Shown here piece after piece: positions 1 through 11,967 of a stretch of 64,000 bases of DNA (position 1 is its first letter; each line of letters begins with the position of its first letter). A program made the position numbers and the translations under genes. The notes under the pieces are model-generated. The model was not told the origin of the DNA and did no database searches. It saw only the letters and a list, made by a program, of their open reading frames with translations. Source of the DNA: Unio delphinus (taxonomy: Eukaryota > Mollusca > Bivalvia > Unionida > Unionidae); contig JAQISU010000057.1 of NCBI GenBank assembly GCA_029339505.1, positions 6,220,001 to 6,284,000 of the forward strand. Direction: 5' to 3'.

Positions 1-160
1 AATATCCATCATGCATAATATCCAATAGTGTAATGATGTAGTATCATCATCATGCATAATATCCAATAGTGTAATAATGTGGTATCATCATCGTGCATAA
101 TATTCATCGTGCATAATATCCATCATGCATAATATCCAATAGTATAATAATGTGGTATCA
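1..160 (+). repeat. Short degenerate tandem repeat at window edge
   Basis: Repeats of ATAATATCCAATAGT and TATCATCATC with an irregular period. The array may extend beyond the window. Confidence 0.7.
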
Positions 161-215
161 TCATCATGTCTAATCAGTCCCTGTCAGATATGCTATCAGT
201 AACTGTCACATCATA

Positions 216-477
216 CCCAGCATTGACTGTTGTCTGGTTGTGGAATGTTATTCCAGCATTGAATGTTGTCCAGTTGTGGAATGTTATTCCAGCATTGAAT
301 TTTGTCTGGTTGTGGAATGTTATTCCAGCATTGAATGTTGTCTGGTTGTGGAATGTTATTCCAGCATTGAATGTTATCCAGTTGTGGTATGTTATTCCAG
401 CATGGAATGCTGTCTGGTTGTGGAATGTTATTCCTGCATTGAATGCTGTCTGGTTGTGGAATGTTATTCCTGCATAG
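216..477 (+). repeat. 36-bp minisatellite
   Basis: About seven copies with core TGGTTGTGGAATGTTATTCC. The unit length is divisible by three, so frames stay open. It is not a gene. Confidence 0.9.
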
Positions 478-598
478 TTGGTTTGGCTAAGTCAGATTGT
501 TCCAAAAAGAAATGTCAGATTGTCATGTACAGCAGCTAGACAGGTTTTTCAGTTAGCTTATCAGTCTGCTGGGCATAAGATACCATCACTGTGGAGTA

Positions 599-1828
599 CA
601 GTAGTCCCCCTCTTGAACGGCCCCCCTGACCAGTGGCCACCCGCTTCTTACGGCCAGAATTCCTTGGCACCGATGAGTTTGTATTCAAAAGTACCCCTCA
701 AGAGCAACCACCCCTCTAACACGACCAGCGGCCAGCATTTCAGTACAAAAAATGAAAAATGTCCCCCTCATGAACGACCACTTTCTTTTCTTTAAATGTA
801 TCCAGAACCAATAATTAATTCAAATCTTGACGCAAGGTAGGCAATTTTGATTATCTCTATCATAGATACACGTCTCCGAGTGTCAAGTCGCCGTTAAAGT
901 GTCAACCAAAGATTTATAGTATATAATTATCTATAAAAGTCAATGTTTACAGGAAATGGGCTCAATAATGTTATGATAGAGTTTGGGGTTTAACAACTAT
1001 GTCGAGTTCTTCTCGTTGATGATTATAACCAGACATAATTGTTATAATCATAACATGGTCAGCATAGGCTAAAAATCGATTTTGTACATTGGCACACACA
1101 GACAACCTTGCAAAAACCAACAGGGTACCAGACAAAGAGCGGAAAAATTATGTGACCACACATTATGGTTTCCTTTACGAAGGCTGTATTTTGTACACTC
1201 GACACAAGTTTTGTCTTCATAATTAAATCACATACAGTCAGCAATAACCGAATAAATCATTACCAAACATTAAAATGTCATCACGTTAACGGATACATTA
1301 TTTTCGAAGAAAGTCAGTTATTCTACTCGACAACATCAGGGAGGGTGGGTGGGGGGATGGCGAACAATTTTATGTAGAAAAGACTTGTAAAAACATGTTT
1401 ATGTTGAAATAATTTGAATAAACAAAGTAATAACCGATACGAAGGTTATTCAGCAGCAGTGGGAAAATGGAGCAAATGGAAAGATAATTATGTATGTGCC
1501 AAGATGTAAATGACGTTTCTGAATCCCTTTGCAATGTGCATGACAACAATACCTGCTCGCATATCACACTTACGCCAAGAAAGCAAAAATGGTAATGTAT
1601 ATTCAGTTGACATAAATTTGTTATTATAACAAAAAAAAACTTTTATTGATTAATGTTTCATTTAGATGAAGATATTTAATGTTTTGAAGTATGTAGCTTT
1701 CTTACTATGTACATTACATATACATGTACTTCTCATAATAAATTTAGCCCCCCTCTGGAACGGCCACCCGCCTTATAAGGCCACTTTCCCGGTGCAGCAG
1801 GGGTGGCAGTATAAGAGGGGGACTACTG
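599..1828. mobile_element. Non-autonomous pogo/Tigger-like DNA element
   Basis: Perfect 16-bp terminal inverted repeats CAGTAGTCCCCCTCTT (599-614, and reversed at 1813-1828) are flanked by TA on both sides (597-598 and 1829-1830). CAGTAG-type ends and a TA target fit the pogo/Tigger branch of Tc1/mariner. Subterminal GGCCACCC-like segments occur at both ends. No transposase frame is seen in the 1230 bp. Confidence 0.75.
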
Positions 1829-1830
1829 TA

Positions 1831-2436
1831 CTGTCAAAATATGTGGTCAGCCAGCCAACCATCTCACCAGTGTGAAATGACAAATATATGGTAACTAAAG
1901 CTATGCATATATCATTACAACAGCTAAGTCAACATATGGAGGATGACATGACTTGCTGAAAAGTCTAGCCAGCAAAGATAATGGGTAAATCCACTTCCAA
2001 ATCCATATATTGGCAGGGAAACGGACTTTATATTTACATCAAATTCACTCAACAACATCTTTGGCAATAAAACTTATTGCAAATATGAATCATTTACAAT
2101 ACTTGACAGAAATTGCTTGTTGTGATGTTGATTAGGTCTGCAGTTGCAGTCACTGACGTTTATTGATATCTTCGGTGGGTGATCACAGTTGAAGTAGAAT
2201 CTTGTCAACCTCCATAAAATTTTGAGCATGCTCTTTTTTTCTGCTCCTGAACTGCCTTTGTAAGACAATGGATAATGCATCTTCTGGCCACAATGAATGC
2301 ACCTTATATGTACATGTAGATGAGTACTTGGAGCACAACAAACAAGTCTCATGGTTGTCCTACATAATTTTTACCTGCCTGTGCTTGACATACTTTATTG
2401 CCATTTCTGAAGTGAATGATAATAGCAAACTAGTGC
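1831..2436. other. Intronic or 3' sequence, nothing recognised
   Basis: AT-rich sequence with short frames only. I looked for the partner exon of the second VWC-like domain on the minus strand and did not find one. Confidence 0.5.
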
Positions 2437-2955
2437 ACAATTACCCCCATCAGATTATGTACAATTACCCTCTTTCAGCTGATGCACAATTGCTCCCATC
2501 AGGTTATGCACAATTACCCCAATCAGCTTATTCACAATTAACCCTATCTGCTGAAGCTGAATTACTCCATCAGCTTATGCACAATTACCCTCATCAGCTT
2601 ATGCACAATTACCTCCATCATGTTATACACAATTACTGCTATCAGCTTATTCACAAGTACCTTTATCAACTTATGACAATTAATTACCCCTATCAGCTTA
2701 TTCACGATTATCCTCATCAGCTTATGCACAATTACCCCTATCAGCTTATGCATAATTACCCCTATCTGGTTATGCATAGTTACCCCTATCAGCTTATGCA
2801 AATCAGCTTATGCATAATTACCCCAATCAACTTATGTGCATCAACTTATGCATAATTACCCCTATCATTTTATGCATAATTACCCTCATCAACTTGTGCA
2901 CAATTACCCCCAGCAGCTTATGCACAATAACCTCCATCAGCTTATGCACAATTAA
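2437..2955 (+). repeat. 24-bp minisatellite
   Basis: About twenty copies with core ATCAGCTTATGCACAATTAC, degenerate at both ends. Confidence 0.9.
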
Positions 2956-3180
2956 CTGGGCCATCAAAGTTAACTGGCATTCAGTCCTCCAAATGATGCC
3001 ACAGTATTATCTGGGCCATCAAGGTTGACTGGCATTCAGTAATCCATTGTGACCTTATTATTATCTGGGCCATCAAGGTTGACTGGCATTCAGTAATCCA
3101 TTGTGACCTTATTATTATCTGGGCCATAAAGGTTGACTGGCATTCAGTCATCCAAGCAATGTCACCTTATTATTAACTGG
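2956..3180 (+). repeat. About 60-bp tandem repeat, 3-4 copies
   Basis: Copies share CTGGGCCATCAAGGTTGACT and GGCATTCAGT. The repeat abuts the 24-bp array and lies about 80 bp from the exon ending at 3260. Confidence 0.85.
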
Positions 3181-3259
3181 CACATCTAGATTAAATGATC
3201 TTGGTTATCAAAATTTGTTGTGCAATCAACATACAAAAATTATTAAAATAATTACTTAC

Positions 3260-3374
3260 ACTGAGGCACAGGTGTACATCCCGATGTTTCCGTCCTGGCA
3301 TATACAGTTGTACTCACATCCATCCTGCCATGTCTGACCCTGATAGTACTTCTGGCCCTTGTATATACATACAT
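3260..3374 (-). CDS. Exon: first half of VWC-like domain 2 (3' neighbour outside window)
   Basis: A 115-bp exon paralogous to 24905-24788. It reads V-C-I-Y-K-G-Q-K-Y-Y then QGQTWQDGC, EYNCIC and IGMYTC, with the same five-cysteine pattern and the same phases (1-2). The acceptor is ACCTCAG at 3381-3375 and the donor is GTAAGT at 3259-3254. The expected partner exon with the CC..C cluster is not recognisable in 1-3259, so it probably lies beyond the window. The 15.4 kb intron upstream holds the LTR retrotransposon. Confidence 0.78.
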
Positions 3375-3635
3375 CTGAGGTATAAAATGGCAGAATTATT
3401 CACTGTACTTAACAAGCCCATCTAACCGTTGCACATACATAAATCTGGGTTACCAAATATATTTATCAAATTTCATTTATATATGTCAGATTAAGATGTA
3501 TGGGATAGACTAGATGAATGGATGGATGGACAGAATGACAGTACTAAATCAAGATGACCAATTGCAAAACACAGAGCATTACAATTTTGACTTGCAAGTA
3601 TGTGCCCATACAAGCAGCATAATTAATTACTGTTA

Positions 3636-4293
3636 ATTTGTATTAGCAAAGATTATTTGCTATTAATTCATATTAGCAAAGATTATCTGCTATTAATTCA
3701 TATTAGCAAAGATTATTTGCTATTAATTCACATTAGCAAAATTTATTTGCTATTAATTAATAGTAGCAAAGATTGTTTGCTATTAATTTATATTAGCAAA
3801 GATTGTTTGCTATTAATTCATATTAGCAAAGATTATTTGCTATTAATTCATATTAGCAAAGATTATTTGCTATTAATTCATATTAGCAAAGGTTGTTTGC
3901 TATTAATTCATATTAGCAAAGATTATTTGCTATAAATTCATATTAGCAAAGATTATTTGCTATTCATTCATATTAGCAAAGATTGTTTGCTATTAATTCA
4001 TATTAGCAAAGATTGTTTGCTATTAATTCATATTAGCAAATATTGTTTGCTATTAATTCATATTAGCAAAGATTATTTGCTATTAATTCATATTAGCAAA
4101 GATTATTTGCTATTAATTCATATTAGCAAAGATTGTTTGCTATTAATTCATATTAGCAAAGATTGTTTGCTATTAATTCATATTAGCAAAGATTATTTGC
4201 TATTAATTCATATTAACAAAGATTATCTGCTATTAATTCATATTAGCAAAGATTATTTGCTATTAATTCATATTAGCAAAGATTATTTGCTAT
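3636..4293 (+). repeat. 30-bp minisatellite, proximal block
   Basis: About 22 copies of a 30-bp unit with core TTAGCAAAGATTATTTGCTA. The unit is clearly related to the array at 5704-7252 and 13740-16380 (TCAGCAAAGATTATTTACTG core), so the blocks are one satellite split by insertions. Open frames across it encode only a 10-residue periodicity and are artefacts. Confidence 0.93.
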
Positions 4294-5703
4294 TGATATT
4301 CAATCATGATGAAGGGTGCACCAAAGTCTTGTGAACCTGATCCAGTTCCACAATCACTGCTGCTTGAGTGCTTAGATCCAATATTCCCTTCACTAACTGA
4401 TGCTATTAATACCTCTCTCTCATCAGGGGAATTCCCATCATTTTTCTAAACTGCCATTGTAAAGCCTGAGATCTGCTGAAGAAACCAACACATGACCATA
4501 ACGATTTGAAGTACCACCGCCCAGTTTTTAATCTCCCGTTCATATAAAAAAATCTTAGAAAAAAAGCCGCTCTCAAGTGTCATAGATAATCATCCAGTAT
4601 CTCACAAACTGTAAACTGATGACACCCAAATATACAAGTCTAGCCACCCAAATGAAGTTGATGCTACCATCCGAGGAGTAGACATGTGCATTTCTGATGT
4701 GAAATCATGGATGACATCTAACAAATAGTAGTAGTAAGAAAGAACCATCAACCGATGAGAAGCTACTGGCAAGCTTTCTCACATACCCACACTGGCCAAA
4801 TCTGAGACTCGAACCCACACTGACAGAGGTGAGATGGCACTGATCTGTAACAGAGAGTGCTTTAGACCACTTGGTCACTCGGGGCCCCAACATCTAACAA
4901 GCTGCAGATGAATGATGTTAAAAATGAGGCCATTCTGATCACAACACAAAGACTTTCTCATTCACATCCTTTACCTCAGACAATAAATATTAGCAACACC
5001 AACATTAAATTCTCACAGTCAGTACGGAACCTAGGTGTTACTCTAGACAGTACTCTCACACTGCACCAACATCTCATGAACATATGCAAAACTGCATATC
5101 TTAAGCTGAGATGCATTAGCTCCATTTGCAAATATCTTTCAACTGATGCCTCTAAAACATTTGTGTTCATTAGTACTTTTAAGACTGGACTATTGTAACT
5201 CAATTATGTCTGGTTCATCTCAATATCTACTCCAGAAACCTCAAAAAGTTAAAAACACAGCTGCTCCAGTCCAACATACTTATCTGACCTCACCTATGTG
5301 TACACACCAGCAGGATACTTATAATGCTCCTCTTCTGACAATCACATACCCAATATTAACACATGAAAATGAAGCCATGTGGACAATGTTCTTTTGCATA
5401 CCAGGGCCCAGCAATATGGAATGAATTGCCCATTAAAATTAAACACAAAGACACAGTGATACCGTTCAAGAGTGCTCTTAAAACTCACCTTTTTGTAAGA
5501 ACAAACTTAAAACTTAATAATGTTTCCTACCTTAAATAGTTTCAGCAATTTTTATGTTTTTTAATTTCATGTCTGTTTGTTTGTTTTTTGGTTGTTTTTT
5601 TTAGTTTTTTTTTATAGTCATATCATCACAGATGTTGTAAAGCGGATAGAGCTTCTAAAGATTAAGTGCAATACAAAGTCCTCATTATTATTAGTATTAT
5701 TAT
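4294..5703 (+). mobile_element. Decayed LINE fragment (RT C-terminal part), interrupted by a SINE
   Basis: Broken reading frames recall non-LTR RTs: D-P-V-P-Q-S-L-L-L-E-C-L near 4340, V-K-S-W-M-T-S-N at the SINE junction, V-R-N-L-G-V-T-L-D-S and L-R-C-I-S-S-I-C-K-Y near 5020-5140. It then runs to a 3' UTR and an ATT-repeat tail at about 5685-5703. There are several stops. Related 3' ends lie at 60735-60990 (minus) and an RT fragment lies at 20402-20545 (minus). It separates two blocks of the same satellite, so it probably inserted into the array. Confidence 0.8.
4725..4889 (-). mobile_element. tRNA-derived SINE family 1, tail-truncated copy inside LINE
   Basis: The tRNA-like head is at the high-coordinate end (GGGGCCCCGAGTGACCAAG on the minus strand). 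It is flanked by an 11-bp target duplication ACATCTAACAA (4714-4724 and 4890-4900). Removing it restores the LINE reading MTSN-KLQMND. Confidence 0.85.
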
Positions 5704-7252
5704 TTGTCTAAGAAAGATTATTTACTATCAATTTGTATTGGCAAGCATCATGTACAATTAATTTGTATTGATAAATGTTATTTGCATTTAATTTGCACTA
5801 GCTTTTTAACAATATCTTTGACGTTACAAAGGTTATTTACTGTTAATCTGCATCAGCAAAAATTATTTACCATTACTTTGTATCAGCAAAGATTATTTAC
5901 TGTTAATCTGTATCAGTAAAAATTATTTACCATTACTTTGTATCAGCAAAGATTATTTACTGTTAATCTGTATCAGCAAAAATTATTTACTATTACTTTG
6001 TATCAGCAAAGATTATTTACTGTTAATCTGTATCAGCAAAGATTATTTACTGTTAATCTGTATCAGTAAAAATTATTTACCATTACTTTGTATCAGCAAA
6101 GATTATTTACTGTTAATCTGTATCAGCAAAAATTATTTACTATTACTTTGTATCAGCAAAGATTATTTACTGTTAATCTGTATCAGTAAAAATTATTTAC
6201 CATTATTTTGTATCAGCAAAGATTATTTACTGTTAATCTGTATCAGCAAAGATTATTACTGTTAATCTGTATCAGTAAAGATTATTACTGTTAATCTGTA
6301 TCAGCAAAAATTATTTACTATTACTTTGTATCAGCAAAGATTATTTACTGTTAATCTGTATCAGTAAAAATTATTTACCATTACTTTGTATCAGCAAAGA
6401 TTATTTACTGTTAATCTGTATCAGCAAAGATTATTACTGTTAATCTGTATCAGCAAAAATTATTTAATATTACTTTGTATCAGCAAAGATTATTTACTGT
6501 TAATCTGTATCAGCAAAGATTATTTACTGTTAATCTGTATCAGTAAAAATTATTTACCATTACTTTGTATCAGCAAAGATTATTTACTGTTAATCTGTAT
6601 CAGCAAAAATTATTTACTATTACTTTGTATCAGCAAAGATTATTTACTGTTAATCTGTATCAGTAAAAATTATTTACCATTATTTTGTATCAGCAAAGAT
6701 TATTTACTGTTAATCTGTATCAGCAAAGATTATTACTGTTAATCTGTATCAGTAAAGATTATTACTGTTAATCTGTATCAGCAAAAATTATTTACTATTA
6801 CTTTGTATCAGCAAAGATTATTTACTGTTAATCTGTATCAGTAAAAATTATTTACCATTACTTTGTATCAGCAAAGATTATTTACTGTTAATCTGTATCA
6901 GCAAAGATTATTACTGTTAATCTGTATCAGCAAAAATTATTTAATATTACTTTGTATCAGCAAAGATTATTTACTGTTAATCTGTATCAGCAAAGATTAT
7001 TTACTGTTAATCTGTATTAGTAAAAATTATTTACCATTACTTTGTATCAGCAAAGATTATTATTGTTAATTTGTATCAGCAAAACTTATTATTGTTAATC
7101 TGAATCAGCAAAAATTACCATTACTTTGTATCAGCAAAGATTATTATTGTTAATTTGTATCAGCAAAACTTATTATTGTTAATCTGAATCAGCAAAAAAT
7201 ATTTACCATTACTTTGTATCAGCAAAGATTATTTACTGTTAATCTGTATCAG
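5704..7252 (+). repeat. 30/60-bp minisatellite, middle block
   Basis: Units of 30 bp with core ATCAGCAAAGATTATTTACT alternate between two variants, TTACTGTTAATCTG and TTACCATTACTTTG, giving a 60-bp higher-order unit and longer duplicated segments. The first 120 bp are degenerate. The block ends at the LTR target duplication. Confidence 0.93.
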
Positions 7253-8853
7253 TGTCACAGAATTAGGCGAAAATTGAACTGATTTCTGTTCTTGAATTGC
7301 AAACGAAACTCACCATTTTCTTGATTTCGTCGTACACGCATTACCTGGGGTGATTAAGTGGCGTGTAACGATTTGCATGTGCCAATTTGTAATTTACATG
7401 AAATCCGAAATACTCGTTTTACGTGGTGTACGGCAAGCTCGATGTGATTTATGTTCACCTATTGAGAGTATATAAGGCGAACTATTTATCATAATTTTTT
7501 TACGGGAACCAAAATATCTAATCGAAGGATAGATAACCTCGTCTTGCAAATCTCCAGCCAAAGGGGTGAGTGTTAAATTTACGTTTCGTTTGATTGTGAA
7601 TTTTATTCAGATTATCATTTCGTATAATGATGCTTTTATTGCAATTAAACGTGGAATATTTGGAATTACTAGTCACTTTTAGACTTTAAATACAATATCG
7701 TAATCTACGGCTTAGATTATTTTTGAGACAACTATTATTAGTCTGGTTTTGTTTATTATAGCTGATTCCGTCGTTGATTCCGTCGTTGATTCCGTCGTTG
7801 ATACCGTAGAAGTACATCACTGATAGCGCATCTAATAACATCGTTGATACCGTCTCTGATACCGTAGCTGCTAACGTAGTTGTTACAATGTATCTGATAC
7901 CGTAGCTGCTAATAACATCGTTGATACCGTAGCTGTTAACACATCTGATACCATCTTTTGATAAACGTCTTTGATATCGTCTGATTTGTTGTGGGACATC
8001 TATTGTTTGTTCTGGAACATCTCTGTATAAATATCTGAATGTGCTTGTGCCGTTAATTTGTGCAAACGGAATTGAAGTATCTGTCTGTGTGTCGAACTGT
8101 CTGTTCGTCAACATCTGTGTAACATGTAAATATCCGGAAAGCTAGAAGTCCGAGTGTCGGAGCTGTCTTAGAGTTGTAAAACGTCCGGGTCGACATCTAG
8201 GGGAGTGAGGAACCGTTGGTTCTGGTAGATGTTGTATGCTGTCTGAACGTATAACTGTGGTGGATCCGTGTAGGGAAACGTCCGATAATAGTATTGGTCA
8301 ACCCTCGGTTCTCGGGGAAACTGGGAGACGATTCAACTGTTGCTGAATCGTGCGGTTATACAGGGGAGACACATAGGTGTATTGAAATTGTAATATAATT
8401 TAATACATTGTTGTATTTGCATGCTTATGTCAGATCGCAATAATATTTCAAGTGATCACATAGATATCAATAAAAGCTAGCAACTTGATTGAATACAAGT
8501 ATATGATCGTGCTAGTTATCGCAATCCATCGTGCGATAGATAGTTTGTCGTTTGTGTTTATTTTTTTCGTAAATCATACTTGCATTTATTTAACTTTCGT
8601 AAAGGATTCTTGGATCTGTGTATAATCCAAGAGATTCCTTTACATCTGAGATTCCTTTTGTATTGTTATTTAATTTATTCATGTATTGTGAATGGTTGTG
8701 AGTGTAATTGTGGGTTGAGCGCGTGAGTTATTGTGTTAATACATCTGTATTTTTTTCATTTATAATTTATTACATAAATTTATATTTTCTTTCACAAATT
8801 GTGTTTGTATTGTTCATTTAATCCACCCTCCTCTCGGTAACAATTCTGTTACA
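7253..8853 (+). repeat. Left LTR (1601 bp)
   Basis: Starts TGTCACAG and ends CTGTTACA. It contains a TATA-like TATATAAG at 7469-7476 and AATAAA at 8469-8474, so transcription probably starts about 240 bp into the LTR, and R plus U5 make up most of its length. A degenerate run built on TGATACCGT and TGATTCCGT occupies about 7763-7980. By eye it differs from the right LTR by one extra 12-bp unit (three tandem copies against two) and one substitution near 8508 (GTG against GCG). A 142-codon antisense frame across the LTR is not a gene. Confidence 0.95.
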
Positions 8854-8854
8854 A

Positions 8855-8872
8855 TGGTGTCAGAAGTGGGAT
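8855..8872 (+). other. Primer binding site, complementary to tRNA-Leu 3' end
   Basis: TGGTGTCAGAAGTGGGAT lies one base after the left LTR. Its reverse complement ends in CCA and matches the conserved 3' end of animal tRNA-Leu (CCCACTTCTGACA plus CCA). This indicates priming of minus-strand DNA synthesis by tRNA-Leu. Confidence 0.85.
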
Positions 8873-9066
8873 CGTTGGATTAAGTGAACTGTCAATCATT
8901 TTTGTGAAGGTATACATTTAATGTTTATATTTGAGCGTGACCTTCTGTTAAGATAATACTCTAGTTGGAGTTTATTTTTGTTTAGTTTACCTAGGTCCGT
9001 GTGTCCAGTATAAACGTGTTTAAAGTATTGGTTTGGTTATATATCTATATTCATATTACAATTGTC

Positions 9067-11967
9067 ATGTCATCCCTTAAGGACTTGGTTGCCTTAGGCA
9101 AAGAATTCGGTTATGAAGGCGAAAGTTTAAGGAAATTTATTCAAGAAGAACAAGCCCGAGAAAGGGAAGAAAGGGCAAGGTCAAGGGAATTAGAAAGGGA
9201 ATCCGATGATAGGAAATGGGCAATTGAGAAGGAAAAGATAGAATTAGAAAAGCAGGCCCAAAGGGAAAAGATAGAATTAGAGCAGCAGGCCGAGAGGGAA
9301 AAGATAGAATTAGAGAAGCAGGCCGAGAGGGAAAAGATAGAATTAGAGAAGCAGGCGGAAAAGGATAGGATAGGATGGGAAATGGAAGCGGAGCAAAAGC
9401 GAATAGAGTTAGATGAAAAATCAAAGCAACGGGATCATGAGCGTAAGGTAGAATTAGCGACATCTGGAAGAGAACACGATTCTGCCTTTAGCAAATTAAG
9501 GGGCCCAAAATTACCTCCCTTTGACGATGAAAAAGATAACATAGATAGTTATCTTCATCGGTTTGAGCGGTATGCCGAAAACCAGAAGTGGAGTCAAAAT
9601 GACTGGGCGCTGCATCTGAGTGCTTTATTAAAAGGTAAAGCACTGGATGTATACTCGCGACTTCCTAGGGACGATGTGTTTAAGTACGACGTCCTAAAGG
9701 AAGCACTTCTCAAAAGGTACGAGCTCACTGAACAAGGTTTTCGAAAAAAGTTCAGGTATAGCAAGCCCGATAAGGGAGAAACCTTTGGTCAGTTCACCGT
9801 CAGAATTGCGAACTATTTTGAGCGGTGGATTGAATGCGGCAAAGCGGTGAAAACGTTTGAAGGGTTGACTGATTTCTTGCTCAGAGATCAATTATTTAAT
9901 ACAGTTGGGCGAGAATTAGATCAATTTCTGAAGGAGAAAGTCTTCACAAACGTAAAAGATATGGCTAAGCAAGCCGATTTATTTGCCGAAGCTCATGGGG
10001 GAACTCAGAACGTGGTTTTAAAAGATTTTAAGTCTGGAAACCAGTCTGTAAGACCTATGCCTAGGGAGCCTGTAAAATCAGCTGAGGTAAAAAGGTCAGT
10101 TGGGAATCCAGTTTTTCAGCGTGTGCGGTGTTTCTTGTGTAATGCATTGGGTCATGTTCAAAAAGACTGTCCTAAAAGAAAGGCACTTATACATAAGGTA
10201 GCAGTGGCTATACAAAGTAAAGGTATAACTGATAACATCGTACAGGTAGAACCTTGTATTCATTCGCTTGGCACGTGTTTATTTCCTGAAGCGCGCGTAC
10301 CAACCGCGAGAGGGTTTGTCAACGGTCGAGAAGTCGTGGTATTGCGTGATACTGGTTGTACGGGCGTAGTGATCAAACGTAGTCTCGTGCAGGATAACCA
10401 AATGCTCGGGTGGGAATCCCCATGTATGTTACTTGATCAGACGATGGGTCGCATTCCCGTAGCAAGGATCACAGTAAAAACACCTTTCTTAACGGGAACT
10501 GTTGATGCCCTTTGTATGGACAATCCTATTTACGATCTGACGATCGGTAATGTTGAAGGTTCCCGTCTTCCAACCATGGCCGATTTTAAAATACCTTTGG
10601 CCCAGGCAGTCGAAACGCGAGCGCAAACACGGCGAGAGAAATCCGCGTTTCATAAATTAATAGTCCCTGAATCGATCTCAGGAATTTCCCGTGATGATTT
10701 CAAACAAGAGCAAGAACGTGATGAATCCATCAGAACAATTGTTGAGAAAATCACGTCCGGCGCGATTAAACATTGCAAGCGTGGGGGTAGCTCTAGATTC
10801 GTACGCAAGAACGGATTAATTCATAGGGAGTTTAGCGCTCGGGAGGGTAAGAAGTATTGGCAAGTGGTCGTACCCCAGAGATATAGATCTCAAGTACTTA
10901 GGGTGGCGCATGAGTCAAGCATGGCAGGACACCTAGGTAAGGCTAAGACCACTAGCAGGGTAGTCGCTGAATTCTACTGGCCCGGTGTTAATGGCGATGT
11001 CACACGGTTCTGTAGGTCGTGCGACGTATGTCAGAAAACCGTTTGTAAGGGAAGGGTCACAAGGGTGCCCTTAGGACAAATGCCATTAATAGATACACCG
11101 TTTAAAAGAGTGGCAGTAGATATTGTAGGACCAATACACCCGGTTACCGAAAGAAAGAATCGGTACATACTTACTCTGGTTGATTACGCAACCAGATACC
11201 CCGAAGCCGTAGCGTTACCAACTATTGAAACGGAAAGGGTAGCTGAAGCATTAGTTGATATCTTCAGTAGGGTAGGGGTGCCAGAGGAAATCCTCACTGA
11301 TTGTGGTGCCCAATTCACCTCTGACCTCATGGGTGAAATAAGTAGGCTGTTATCCATCAAACAGCTAAACACTACCCCATACCATCCGATGTGCAATGGA
11401 CTGGTAGAGAAGTTTAATGGTACCCTGAAAAGCATGCTACGGAAGATGTGCGCGGAACGTCCGCAAGACTGGGACCGTTATTTAAACGCTGTTCTGTTCG
11501 CGTACCGTGAAGTACCGCAGGAAAGTTTAGGGTTCTCGCCCTTTGAACTGTTGTATGGTAGAACAGTTCGAGGCCCGATGCGGATACTACGCGAACTATG
11601 GACTGGTGATGTCGCGAACGAGGAAATAAAAACGACTTACCAGTACGTGTTAGATCTAAGACACAAACTTGAGAGTACATGCCAGATGGCACGTGACGAA
11701 TTGATTAAATCGGGGCGCAGATATGCCAAGTATTACAACCGCAGAGCGCGTAATAGGAAATTTCTTGTGGGAGATCAGGTGCTATTGCTTCTTCCAACGA
11801 GTTCGAATAAGTTATTAGTCCAGTGGAAAGGTCCATATGAAGTTAAAGAAGTAAAAGGTGACATGGACTATAAAATTGACATGGACGGTAATGTAAAGAC
11901 ATTCCATGCTAACATGCTCAAGTTATACATCAAGAGACAGAGCGACAATGTCAATAAGGGGAGTTGA
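9067..11967 (+). CDS. Gag-protease-integrase polyprotein of the RT-less LTR element
   Basis: An intact 966-codon ORF. The frame is open from 9001, but the first ATG is at 9067 (MSSLKDL). Residues about 20-130 are a charged coiled coil with repeated K-I-E-L-E-K-Q-A units. A Gag/capsid region follows (about 145-330). The CCHC zinc knuckle C-FL-C-NALG-H-VQKD-C is at residues 355-368. The protease active site D-T-G-C is at 428-431. The integrase has an HHCC zinc site from H615, a catalytic D685, D745, E781 triad with D(35)E spacing, and a GPY/F-type C-terminus (W-K-G-P-Y, about 920-924). RT and RNase H should follow in elements with this domain order but are absent. The ORF ends in NVNKGS at a probable deletion junction. 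Protein function could still be supplied in cis (Gag, PR, IN) with RT from another element. Confidence 0.93.
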   Translation: MSSLKDLVALGKEFGYEGESLRKFIQEEQAREREERARSRELERESDDRKWAIEKEKIELEKQAQREKIELEQQAEREKIELEKQAEREKIELEKQAEKDRIGWEMEAEQKRIELDEKSKQRDHERKVELATSGREHDSAFSKLRGPKLPPFDDEKDNIDSYLHRFERYAENQKWSQNDWALHLSALLKGKALDVYSRLPRDDVFKYDVLKEALLKRYELTEQGFRKKFRYSKPDKGETFGQFTVRIANYFERWIECGKAVKTFEGLTDFLLRDQLFNTVGRELDQFLKEKVFTNVKDMAKQADLFAEAHGGTQNVVLKDFKSGNQSVRPMPREPVKSAEVKRSVGNPVFQRVRCFLCNALGHVQKDCPKRKALIHKVAVAIQSKGITDNIVQVEPCIHSLGTCLFPEARVPTARGFVNGREVVVLRDTGCTGVVIKRSLVQDNQMLGWESPCMLLDQTMGRIPVARITVKTPFLTGTVDALCMDNPIYDLTIGNVEGSRLPTMADFKIPLAQAVETRAQTRREKSAFHKLIVPESISGISRDDFKQEQERDESIRTIVEKITSGAIKHCKRGGSSRFVRKNGLIHREFSAREGKKYWQVVVPQRYRSQVLRVAHESSMAGHLGKAKTTSRVVAEFYWPGVNGDVTRFCRSCDVCQKTVCKGRVTRVPLGQMPLIDTPFKRVAVDIVGPIHPVTERKNRYILTLVDYATRYPEAVALPTIETERVAEALVDIFSRVGVPEEILTDCGAQFTSDLMGEISRLLSIKQLNTTPYHPMCNGLVEKFNGTLKSMLRKMCAERPQDWDRYLNAVLFAYREVPQESLGFSPFELLYGRTVRGPMRILRELWTGDVANEEIKTTYQYVLDLRHKLESTCQMARDELIKSGRRYAKYYNRRARNRKFLVGDQVLLLLPTSSNKLLVQWKGPYEVKEVKGDMDYKIDMDGNVKTFHANMLKLYIKRQSDNVNKGS

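Noticed and set aside
7686..8114. 142-codon minus-strand frame, repeated at 12584-13000
   Set aside because: It is antisense to the LTR and present only because the LTR is duplicated. It reads through the short-repeat tract and matches no known retroelement protein.
9001..9066. Upstream GTG start for the Gag-PR-IN protein
   Set aside because: Eukaryotic translation would favour the ATG at 9067. The upstream stretch is hydrophobic leader-like sequence with no Gag similarity.
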